From positions 1 to 24,004 of the forward strand of contig CAYXVU010000078.1 in the NCBI GenBank assembly GCA_964468725.1: a stretch of DNA of 24,004 bases, given 5' to 3'. How positions within the stretch are numbered: the first letter of the stretch is position 1; each line of letters opens with the position of its first letter. The notes below the pieces were generated by a model. That model was not told the DNA's origin and did not search any database. It worked only from the letters and a program-made list of their open reading frames with translations. Source of the stretch: CAYXVU01 sp964468725 (GTDB lineage: Bacteria > Acidobacteriota > Blastocatellia > UBA7656). The position numbers and the translations under genes are program-made. Below are positions 16,477 through 22,807 of the stretch, piece after piece.

Positions 16477-17544
16477 CTATGCCAATCCCAACGTCGTGAT
16501 GATGAGGTCAATGATTTTGATGCCGACAAACGGTGCGATCAAACCGCCCAGCCCGTAGAGCAACAGGTTGCGACGCAACAACGCCGCCGCGCTCATGGCG
16601 CGATACCGGATGCCTTTAAGCGCCAGCGGAATGAGGGCGACGATAATCAAAGCGTTAAAGATTACGGCGGACAAAATCGCCGATTGCGGCGTTGCCAGTT
16701 GCATGATGTTGAGCGACCCCAACACCGGAAAAGCGCCCGCAAACATTGCCGGGATGAGGGCGAAATACTTCGCCACATCGTTGGCAATCGAGAAAGTGGT
16801 TAATGCTCCGCGCGTCATCAACAGTTGCTTGCCGATTTCAACAATCTCGATCAGCTTCGTCGGATTGGAGTCCAAGTCAACCATATTGGAGGCCTCTTTG
16901 GCAGCTTGCGTGCCGGTGTTCATCGCAACTCCGACATCGGCTTGCGCCAGCGCCGGAGCATCATTTGTGCCATCGCCGGTCATGGCTACCAGTTTGCCTT
17001 CGGCCTGTTCCCGTTTGATGAGCGCCATCTTATGTTCGGGCGTTGCTTCGGCAAGGAAGTCGTCAACCCCTGCTTCGCGCGCGATGGTGGCAGCCGTGAG
17101 CGGATTGTCGCCGGTAATCATGACGGTTTTGATTCCCATTGCGCGCAACTGCGCGAAGCGCTCTTTCATGCCGCCTTTGACGATGTCTTTAAGATAGACC
17201 ACGCCGAGCGGTCTGCCATTTTCGGCAACGGCGAGCGGCGTGCCGCCCGCTTTCGAAATGCGTTCGACGATTTCGCGCATCTGCGCGGGCGCAGCGCTAC
17301 CGTTACGGTTCACATACTTTTCGATGGCATCCACAGCGCCTTTGCGAATCCGTCGCCCGTTGTAATCCACCCCCGACATGCGGGTTTCGGCAGTAAAGGG
17401 AATGAAGTGCGCGTGATGAGCTTCCAGTGAGCGTTCGCGTAGTCCGTACCGGCTCTTTGCGAGGATGACAATCGAGCGACCTTCGGGAGTTTCATCGGCG
17501 AGCGAAGAGAGTTGCGCGGCATCGGCTAATTCCACGTCCGTCAC
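16477..17544 (-). CDS. kdpB: KdpB C-terminal fragment (downstream of a premature stop)
   Basis: C-terminal half of the P-type ATPase subunit KdpB, in the same frame as the fragment at 17563-18537 and separated from it by one TAA. It carries the nucleotide-binding domain (SLADETPEGRSIVILAK, FTAETRMSGV), the hinge motif TGDGTNDAPALAQADVGVAMN and the last membrane helices ending near IIDLIITTLGLA. It lacks the DKTGT aspartate, so it cannot be phosphorylated alone. The listed start is an in-frame GTG six codons after the stop, usable only if ribosomes re-initiate; I see no ribosome site there. Together with the N-terminal part the coding length is about 685 codons, like E. coli KdpB (682), so apart from the stop nothing is missing. 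It may be a pseudogene half or part of an intact gene misread by one base. Confidence 0.9.
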   Translation of the reverse strand: MTDVELADAAQLSSLADETPEGRSIVILAKSRYGLRERSLEAHHAHFIPFTAETRMSGVDYNGRRIRKGAVDAIEKYVNRNGSAAPAQMREIVERISKAGGTPLAVAENGRPLGVVYLKDIVKGGMKERFAQLRAMGIKTVMITGDNPLTAATIAREAGVDDFLAEATPEHKMALIKREQAEGKLVAMTGDGTNDAPALAQADVGVAMNTGTQAAKEASNMVDLDSNPTKLIEIVEIGKQLLMTRGALTTFSIANDVAKYFALIPAMFAGAFPVLGSLNIMQLATPQSAILSAVIFNALIIVALIPLALKGIRYRAMSAAALLRRNLLLYGLGGLIAPFVGIKIIDLIITTLGLA

Positions 17545-17562
17545 CCCGGTGAGCGGGATGAT

Positions 17563-17565
17563 TTA
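17563..17565 (-). other. Premature in-frame stop codon (TAA) inside kdpB
   Basis: Reading the minus strand, codons run GGC AAT CGG CAA GCC ACC TAA ATC ATC CCG CTC, i.e. GNRQAT-stop-IIPL. E. coli KdpB has NRQASEFIP here, so the TAA replaces a Glu codon; GAA to TAA is a single substitution. There is no frameshift. The window also contains an N gap, so a base-calling error is possible. Confidence 0.9.
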
Positions 17566-18537
17566 GGTGGCTTGCCGATTGCCGAGCGTAATCGTTCCGG
17601 TCTTGTCGAGCAGCAAGGTATTAACATCGCCTGCGGCTTCGACGGCGCGGCCTGACATCGCCAACACGTTGTGCTGAATCAAGCGATCCATTCCCGCGAT
17701 GCCGATGGCCGACAATAGACCGCCGATGGTTGTCGGAATCAGGCAGACGAGCAGCGAAACCAATACGAAGATGGTTTGCGGCGCTTGCGAATAGAGCGCC
17801 AAAGGTTGCAAGGTGACGACGGCGAGCAAAAAGATGATCGTCAAGCCCGAAAGCAAAATATTGAGCGCGATTTCGTTCGGGGTCTTCTGGCGTTCGGCTC
17901 CTTCGACCAGCGAAATCATGCGATCAATAAAGGTCTCGCCCGGATTGGCGGTAATCCGAACTTGAATATGATCCGAAAGTACCCGTGTGCCGCCGGTGAC
18001 CGCCGAGCGGTCGCCGCCTGCTTCCCGAATCACCGGAGCCGATTCGCCGGTGATTGCTGATTCGTCAACCGATGCGATGCCAGCAACGATTTCGCCATCG
18101 CCGGGGATGAACTCGCCCGCGCGAACCATGACGATGTCATCTTTGCGCAAATTTGGCGCGGCAACCTCTTCCGTCTGACCGTTGGCCAGCAAGCGATGGG
18201 CGATGGTTTCAACTTTGGCGCGCCGCAAAGCGGCGGCTTGCGCTTTGCCGCGCCCTTCGGCCATCGCTTCGGCGAAGTTCGCAAACAATACTGTGAACCA
18301 CAGCCACAAGGTAATCTGCAATGAGAATGACCAATCGAGCGAAGCCCGAAGCAGGTCACGAATCAGCAAGAGGGTGGTCATCAGGCAGCCGACCTCGACG
18401 ATGAACATCACAGGGTTTTTCAACATCGTGCGCGGGTTGAGCTTTCCGAGAGCGTCACGCATTGCGCGACGGATGAGGTGCGAGTCCCACAATGAAAGTT
18501 TGCGCGAATGTTTGTCCATTTCTTTCATCCATGACAA
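17563..18537 (-). CDS. kdpB: KdpB N-terminal fragment (truncated by in-frame TAA)
   Basis: KdpB is the catalytic subunit of KdpFABC and couples ATP hydrolysis to K+ uptake. This fragment covers the first membrane helices, the actuator domain with TGES (DESAITGESAPVIREAGG), the ion-path helix (LVCLIPTTIGGLLSAIGIAG) and the phosphorylation motif LLLDKTGTITLGNRQAT. It then ends at TAA (17565-17563), where the family continues into the nucleotide-binding domain. The downstream half continues in the same frame. The TTG at 18537 directly abuts the kdpA stop. The ATGs at 18528 (which puts the catalytic Asp at about residue 308, against 307 in E. coli) and 18519 are alternative starts. If the stop is real, no working pump is expected without readthrough or suppression. 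Confidence 0.92.
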   Translation of the reverse strand: MSWMKEMDKHSRKLSLWDSHLIRRAMRDALGKLNPRTMLKNPVMFIVEVGCLMTTLLLIRDLLRASLDWSFSLQITLWLWFTVLFANFAEAMAEGRGKAQAAALRRAKVETIAHRLLANGQTEEVAAPNLRKDDIVMVRAGEFIPGDGEIVAGIASVDESAITGESAPVIREAGGDRSAVTGGTRVLSDHIQVRITANPGETFIDRMISLVEGAERQKTPNEIALNILLSGLTIIFLLAVVTLQPLALYSQAPQTIFVLVSLLVCLIPTTIGGLLSAIGIAGMDRLIQHNVLAMSGRAVEAAGDVNTLLLDKTGTITLGNRQAT

Positions 18538-20313
18538 TCAAAAGGTTTTGCCTGCCATCATCAGCAGATGCTCGACGAGCGGGCCAAGACTGAGCGCCGG
18601 AAAGAAGGTCAAAGCGCCGACGATGACAATCACACTGACGAGGAGCAGCGTAAAGAGCGGGGTGGTGACCGGAAACGTGCCGAGCGACGGCGGAACTGAT
18701 TTCTTGCGCGCTAAATTCCCTGCAATCGCCAGCATCGGAATGATGACCAGAAACCTGCCGATCAACATCGCCAATCCAATCGTTGTGTTGTACCAAATCG
18801 TGTTGGCCGAGAGGCCAGCCAAGGCCGAACCATTGTTGCCTGTGCCGGAGGTGAAGGCATAGAGAATCTCCGATAATCCGTGAGGGCCGGAATTGAGCAG
18901 GCTCGAAGTCCCGAACTTAGGTGAGACAACCGAGATGGCCGTTAAGATCAAAACGACTAACGGGAAGATCAAGACCGCCAACATGGCCATCTTCACTTCG
19001 TAGGCTTCGAGCTTCTTGCCGAGATATTCCGGCGTGCGTCCGACCATCAAACCGGCGAGGAAGACCGCGAGAATGATGAAGATCAACATGCCATATAATC
19101 CTGCGCCGACGCCGCCGAAAATGACTTCGCCAAGTTGGATGTTTACCAGAAGCACAAGCCCGCCGAGTGGCGTGTAGGAATCGTGCATGGAATTGACCGC
19201 GCCGCACGATGCGTCCGTCGTCGCTGTCGCAAACAACACCGAGTTAGCGATGCCGAAGCGCACCTCTTTGCCTTCCATATTGCCGCCCGCTTGCCCTAAT
19301 GCGGCGCGTTGATCGGTATTGGCGAGCAACGGATTGCCGCGAGCTTCCGACCAATAGGCGACCGATACTCCGATTACGAACAGGAGGGCCATTGCAGACC
19401 ACACTGCCCAACCGTGACGGGGCGAGCCGGTCATTTTGCCGAGCGTGTAGGTCAGACCCGAAGAGATGGCAAAGATCGAAAGCAGGGCCAACAGATTGGC
19501 CAGCGGCGTCGGATTTTCATAAGGGTGCGATGAGTTAGCATTGAAGAAGCCACCGCCGTTCGTCCCCCATTGTTTGATGATCTCTTGCGAAGCAACCGGC
19601 CCTTGCGCGATGACCTGTTCGGTGAGGCGCTCGCTACTCTCTGCGGCTTCGGCGTTCTCCCTTTCAATCGCCTGTGGGTCAACGAGCTTCGCCGTAACGT
19701 AAGGTTTGAAGTTCTGCACAACGCCTTGCGAGACCAGAAGCATTGCGCCGAGCAAACAAAACGGCAACAGCACCCACAACGTGGCACGGGTCAGGTCAAC
19801 CCAAAAATTGCCAATGGTCTCCTGTTCGCGCCGCGCGATGCCGCGAATGAAGGCGATGGCAAGCGCGATACCAACGGCAGAAGACATAAAATTTTGATAG
19901 GCCAATCCGGCCATCTGTGTGAAGTAGCTCATCGTCGTTTCGCCTGCATAGCTCTGCCAATTGGTATTGGTCGTAAACGATGCGGCGGTGTTGAAGGCGG
20001 AGTCGGGCGCGATATTGGCGAGTTGTTGCGGATTGAATGGCAGCCATCCTTGAACGCGCTGCAACAAGTACAAGATCAGCATGGAGACGGCGCTAAAGAG
20101 CAGCAGGGCGGCTGCATACTCCGTCCAGCGCATCTCGCGCGTCGGGTCAACACCCGTCAGGCGATAGAGGAGGCGCTCAAGCGGTCGCAGCGCCGGGTCG
20201 AACCGGGTGCGCTCGCCGTTGAAGACGCGCGCCATAAACGCGCCTAACGGTTTCGTCACTAACAAAATGATTCCGAGGAAGAAGAGAATTTGCAGCCAGC
20301 CGATTATTGTCAT
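18538..20313 (-). CDS. kdpA: KdpA, potassium-binding/channel subunit
   Basis: Membrane subunit of the Kdp pump that binds and translocates K+; related to the SKT/Trk channel superfamily. The roughly 591-residue product has about ten hydrophobic segments and all four pore-loop/filter regions: TTNTNWQSYAGE (first), TNGGGFFNANSSHPYENPTP (second), TTDASCGAVNSMHD (third) and GTGNNGSALAG (fourth). Length is slightly above E. coli KdpA (557), with an extended stretch after the third membrane helix (residues about 215-245, rich in Glu and Ala). I use the ATG at 20313 (MTIIGWLQILFF); a TTG at 20322 adds three residues. Shine-Dalgarno support is weak. It lies about 100 nt after kdpF. Its stop is directly followed by the kdpB start region. 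Confidence 0.96.
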   Translation of the reverse strand: MTIIGWLQILFFLGIILLVTKPLGAFMARVFNGERTRFDPALRPLERLLYRLTGVDPTREMRWTEYAAALLLFSAVSMLILYLLQRVQGWLPFNPQQLANIAPDSAFNTAASFTTNTNWQSYAGETTMSYFTQMAGLAYQNFMSSAVGIALAIAFIRGIARREQETIGNFWVDLTRATLWVLLPFCLLGAMLLVSQGVVQNFKPYVTAKLVDPQAIERENAEAAESSERLTEQVIAQGPVASQEIIKQWGTNGGGFFNANSSHPYENPTPLANLLALLSIFAISSGLTYTLGKMTGSPRHGWAVWSAMALLFVIGVSVAYWSEARGNPLLANTDQRAALGQAGGNMEGKEVRFGIANSVLFATATTDASCGAVNSMHDSYTPLGGLVLLVNIQLGEVIFGGVGAGLYGMLIFIILAVFLAGLMVGRTPEYLGKKLEAYEVKMAMLAVLIFPLVVLILTAISVVSPKFGTSSLLNSGPHGLSEILYAFTSGTGNNGSALAGLSANTIWYNTTIGLAMLIGRFLVIIPMLAIAGNLARKKSVPPSLGTFPVTTPLFTLLLVSVIVIVGALTFFPALSLGPLVEHLLMMAGKTF

Positions 20314-20357
20314 AACGGTCAATGGGTGGGGAAGTAAAATGAGTTTCGGTGAAATGA

Positions 20358-20369
20358 CTCCGTTAGGAG
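20358..20369. repeat. Small palindrome between kdpF and kdpA
   Basis: CTCC (20358-20361), loop GTTA, GGAG (20366-20369), in the 99-bp spacer between kdpF and kdpA, the largest spacer inside the kdpFABC unit. The stem is short. It may be part of a dispersed intergenic repeat, but no second copy was noticed in this window. Confidence 0.2.
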
Positions 20370-20412
20370 CGATCCGTTGATTTGCCGCATCGCTTCAACG
20401 ATCTTCAGCGGA

Positions 20413-20502
20413 TTAAAACTTCTCCGGTTTGAGCAAGGCATAGCCAAGATAGAGGAGCAACAACACAGCAACCAGAATGCTCACTGCCGATTCGCCATTC
20501 AT
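20413..20502 (-). CDS. kdpF: KdpF, small membrane subunit of the Kdp ATPase
   Basis: KdpF is a single-helix peptide that stabilises the KdpABC complex. This 29-residue frame starts MNGESAVSILVAV, continues as a leucine-rich helix with YLGYALLKPEKF at the end and stops at TAA (20415-20413). The closing aromatic/PE(K/R)F signature is typical of KdpF. GGAGG (20515-20511) lies 8 nt before the ATG at 20502. It directly follows the 28-codon frame upstream and precedes kdpA, the canonical position. Confidence 0.9.
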   Translation of the reverse strand: MNGESAVSILVAVLLLLYLGYALLKPEKF

Positions 20503-20516
20503 CGCTCAAGCCTCCG

Positions 20517-20603
20517 TCACCGTAGCCGGTCACAAGCGCGCAGATACCCTGCGGCAAGAAAGAAAAAGGCTATTGTCAAAGCCATGAAGATGGCATCTTG
20601 CAT
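20517..20603 (-). CDS. 28-residue single-helix membrane peptide upstream of kdpF
   Basis: A short frame of 28 codons: ATG at 20603 after a strong AGGAGG (20615-20610, spacing 6), TGA at 20519-20517. The peptide begins MQDAIFMALTIAFFFLAAGY, one clear hydrophobic helix, and ends LRACDRLR, a basic cytoplasm-type tail containing one cysteine. It ends 14 nt before the kdpF start; the kdpF Shine-Dalgarno lies just after its stop codon, which suggests tight co-expression. I recall similar short unannotated frames before kdpF in other genomes, but I cannot confirm that here. No function is established. It could be a second small subunit of the pump, a modulator, or a leader peptide. The ribosome site and helix-plus-basic-tail composition argue that it is translated. 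Confidence 0.72.
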   Translation of the reverse strand: MQDAIFMALTIAFFFLAAGYLRACDRLR

Positions 20604-20702
20604 CACGTTCCTCCTGCACCTAATGATTGATCGAGCCGCGCTTGCTGCTATGTGACGGACGCCGCTTGCTCATCTCTTTCAACCTATCACTGCGCGCATA
20701 AG

Positions 20703-20735
20703 GAGGGCATAAAAGGTTTATAAAAAGTTTGTAAA
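20703..20735 (-). promoter_or_regulatory. Three 11-bp direct repeats, probable KdpE operator of the kdpFABC unit
   Basis: On the minus strand TTTACAAAC, TTTATAAAC and TTTATGCCC begin at 20735, 20724 and 20713, an exact 11-bp period. KdpE is an OmpR/PhoB-type regulator; such proteins bind head-to-tail half-sites spaced one helical turn apart, and the E. coli kdp operator is likewise T-rich. The repeats lie about 100 nt before the first small gene of the pump unit. A -10 is not obvious; GTGATAGGTT at 20690-20681 is the best candidate region. Confidence 0.65.
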
Positions 20736-20742
20736 GGGGAGT

Positions 20743-20842
20743 NNNNNNNNNNNNNNNNNNNNNNNNNNNNNNNNNNNNNNNNNNNNNNNNNNNNNNNNNN
20801 NNNNNNNNNNNNNNNNNNNNNNNNNNNNNNNNNNNNNNNNNN
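20743..20842. other. Assembly gap of 100 N
   Basis: Exactly 100 unknown bases, the conventional placeholder for a scaffold gap of unknown size. It removes the 3' end of kdpE and the start of the intergenic region before the pump genes. Sequence on the low-coordinate side is AT-rich and operator-like, not kdpE coding. Confidence 0.98.
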
Positions 20843-21447
20843 CCGACGAAGACGCGCAGGTATTCATTCTGTTCGACGTAATTGCCTCCCCAGATGGCAG
20901 CCAGCAGTTTGCGATGAGTGAGCACCTTGCCAGCGTGGCGAATCAGATAGACCAGCAGATCGAACTCTTTCGGAGTCAAATGAATCTCTCGGTCGCGCAC
21001 CAAAATCAACCGCGACTCCAAATCAACGTGAAAGTCGCCCGACTCGATGAGGGTTTCAGGTTCCGCGCTGCTTTTGGCCGGGGCGCGTCGCAGGGCTGCG
21101 CGAATGCGTGCCAGCAGTTCGTTCATGCCGAACGGCTTGGTAATGTAATCGTCCGCACCGGCATCGAGAGCTTTGACCTTTGCCTGTTCTTCACCTTTGA
21201 CCGAGAGAACGATAATCGGCACATTGGAAAGGGCGCGCAGTCGGCGACAGAGTTCGATGCCGTCAAGGTGAGGCATCGAAAGGTCTGTGATGACCAGATC
21301 GGGCGGCCAGTCGGTGAAGGTTTCGAGCGCCGATTCTCCATCGGCAGCCGCGCGCACTTCGTAGTTGTGACTTTGCAGACTGCGCCGCAAGACGCGGATA
21401 ATCTGCGCTTCGTCATCAACGACAAGAATGCGTTCGGCATTGCTCAT
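20843..21447 (-). CDS. kdpE: KdpE response regulator, 3' end missing in gap
   Basis: OmpR/PhoB-family response regulator that activates kdpFABC under K+ limitation. The 201 visible residues contain the receiver domain with acidic pocket Asp11/Asp12, phospho-acceptor Asp55 (LVITDLSMPHLDG) and Lys104 (YITKPFG). The winged-helix output domain follows, up to ...NEYLRVFV. E. coli KdpE has 225 residues, so about 25-30 residues of the wing (the usual L-R-K-K-I-E...GYRF end) should lie in the N gap. Translating across the Ns would add an unrelated tail, an artefact of the placeholder. The ATG at 21447 overlaps the stop of the histidine kinase gene as ATGA, so the pair is coupled. Confidence 0.95.
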
Positions 21448-22682
21448 TCGTTCTCCGTATCGCCAACCGGAAGCGTGAAGGTGACGCGCGTTCCGTGCCC
21501 GGTACGGGCGCTTTCAATCCAGATATGGCCGCCGTGCGCTTCAACGATGCCGCGCGCAATCGCCAACCCCATGCCGATGCTCGAAGCGCGCGTTTTACTG
21601 ATGACTGTCTCTCCTGCGGCGCGGAAGAATTTATCGAAGACCCGTTCGCGCAGTTCAACCGGAATGCCTTGTCCTTCGTCTTCGACAACGATGCGAATCA
21701 TCTCGCTGGCGATCAGATCAACCGGATGCTGTGCCAGAATGCGAATCGGCGCTCCTGCCGGAGAATACTTCGCGGCATTGTCAATCAGCGTGTAGACGAC
21801 TTCGGCTATAGAGCGAGCGTCTACGCGGATGGCAGGCAAATCTTTTTTGATTTCGATGTGGAGGGGATGAGCGCGGGTGAGCGATTCGGCGCGTTGCAAT
21901 GCGGTATGAAGGATGTCATCTATGGCAACCCAGTTGCGCCGCAGTTGTACCTCTCCGGCTTCGATGCGGGCTAACTCGACCATGCCTTCGATGAAGTGGT
22001 TGAGGCGGTCGGTCTCTTCGTCAATCACTTCGAGCAACTCTTTTTGCCCGTCATCATCGAGCGCGGGCGCGGGTTTATGCGTCGTGCTGTCGAGCAGAGT
22101 GGTGACCGATGCTTTGATGGAGGTGAGCGGGGTTCGCAGGTCATGGGTGACCGCATCGAGCAATGCCGATTTCAATTGCTCGCTCTGTTTGAGGGCTTCG
22201 GCGTGGCTGGCGCGTTCGAAGGCGGTTTGCAGTTCGTCATAAAGATGCTTGATCTGCGTGCGACCGGCTTCGGCTTCTTCAGCGCGTTGTTTGACGCGCG
22301 CCGAGAGTTGACCGACGGTGAGCGCAGTAATGAAGAAGACGGCAAGCGCCACCCAGTTTTCCAGTTCGGCAATCGTGAAGGTGTGAACCGGCGGCAGAAA
22401 GAAGAAATTGAACGATAACCCGCCGATGGCCGATGCTAAAAAAGCAGGACGACTGCCCCATCCCGTCGCCGTAAATAGGACGACCAGTAAGAAGATGAGG
22501 GCAACTGTCGTTGAACTGAGCCGACTGTGAATCGGCGCAAGCGCCGCTGTGACGAGGGCGATGCCCAGCACTGCAAAAAGGTAGCCGTAGCGTCTGCTTT
22601 TCATGAGTTGTCGCACCATAACGGTTCGCATCGTGAGGGTAATCCGAAATGTTGATTGCGTCCAGCCTGCGCCGGTCAGCAC
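21444..22682 (-). CDS. kdpD: KdpD C-terminal half: DUF4118 membrane domain plus histidine kinase
   Basis: Membrane sensor kinase half of a split KdpD; phosphorylates KdpE. The 412-residue product has four closely spaced membrane helices of the DUF4118 type (about residues 34-125, including FNFFFLPPVHTFTI) and a short coiled linker (130-170). The HisKA domain follows with His180 in DAVTHDLRTPLTSIK, then an HATPase domain with N-box LIDNAAKYSPAG, G1 VEDEGQGIP, F-box VFDKFF and G2 IGMGLAIARGIVEAHGG. The GAF domain found between membrane and kinase regions in E. coli KdpD is absent, and the KdpD/Usp input domains are encoded at 14690-15895 instead. The GTG at 22682 has GGAG 5 nt upstream; ATGs at 22619 and 22604, just before the first helix, are alternatives. 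It is first in the kdpD-kdpE pair and divergent from the hydrolase gene. Confidence 0.93.
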   Translation of the reverse strand: MLTGAGWTQSTFRITLTMRTVMVRQLMKSRRYGYLFAVLGIALVTAALAPIHSRLSSTTVALIFLLVVLFTATGWGSRPAFLASAIGGLSFNFFFLPPVHTFTIAELENWVALAVFFITALTVGQLSARVKQRAEEAEAGRTQIKHLYDELQTAFERASHAEALKQSEQLKSALLDAVTHDLRTPLTSIKASVTTLLDSTTHKPAPALDDDGQKELLEVIDEETDRLNHFIEGMVELARIEAGEVQLRRNWVAIDDILHTALQRAESLTRAHPLHIEIKKDLPAIRVDARSIAEVVYTLIDNAAKYSPAGAPIRILAQHPVDLIASEMIRIVVEDEGQGIPVELRERVFDKFFRAAGETVISKTRASSIGMGLAIARGIVEAHGGHIWIESARTGHGTRVTFTLPVGDTENE

Positions 22683-22807
22683 AGGCGCTCCGATGTCGGA
22701 TCATCAAGGTATGACGCCACAACGTTTTCATCAGACTTTTCAGCAACGGGTGGCGTCGAAGAGACTGTCAATCTCTCCTCGCGTGCCAAATCAAGGGGGG
22801 CTTCACT

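Noticed and set aside
16477..18537. Programmed frameshift as the explanation for the two kdpB pieces
   Set aside because: Codon counting shows both pieces are in the same frame with one TAA and six sense codons between them, so no frame change is involved.
20622..20675. Possible 17-codon leader frame (MSKRRPSHSSKRGSINH) before the first kdp small gene
   Set aside because: It has only a weak purine-rich stretch upstream and no feature suggesting attenuation control; too short to support.
20620..20742. C-terminal tail of about 40 residues appearing to extend KdpE past the N gap
   Set aside because: Its sequence is the AT-rich operator and leader region; KdpE should end inside the gap, and the open frame through unknown bases is meaningless.
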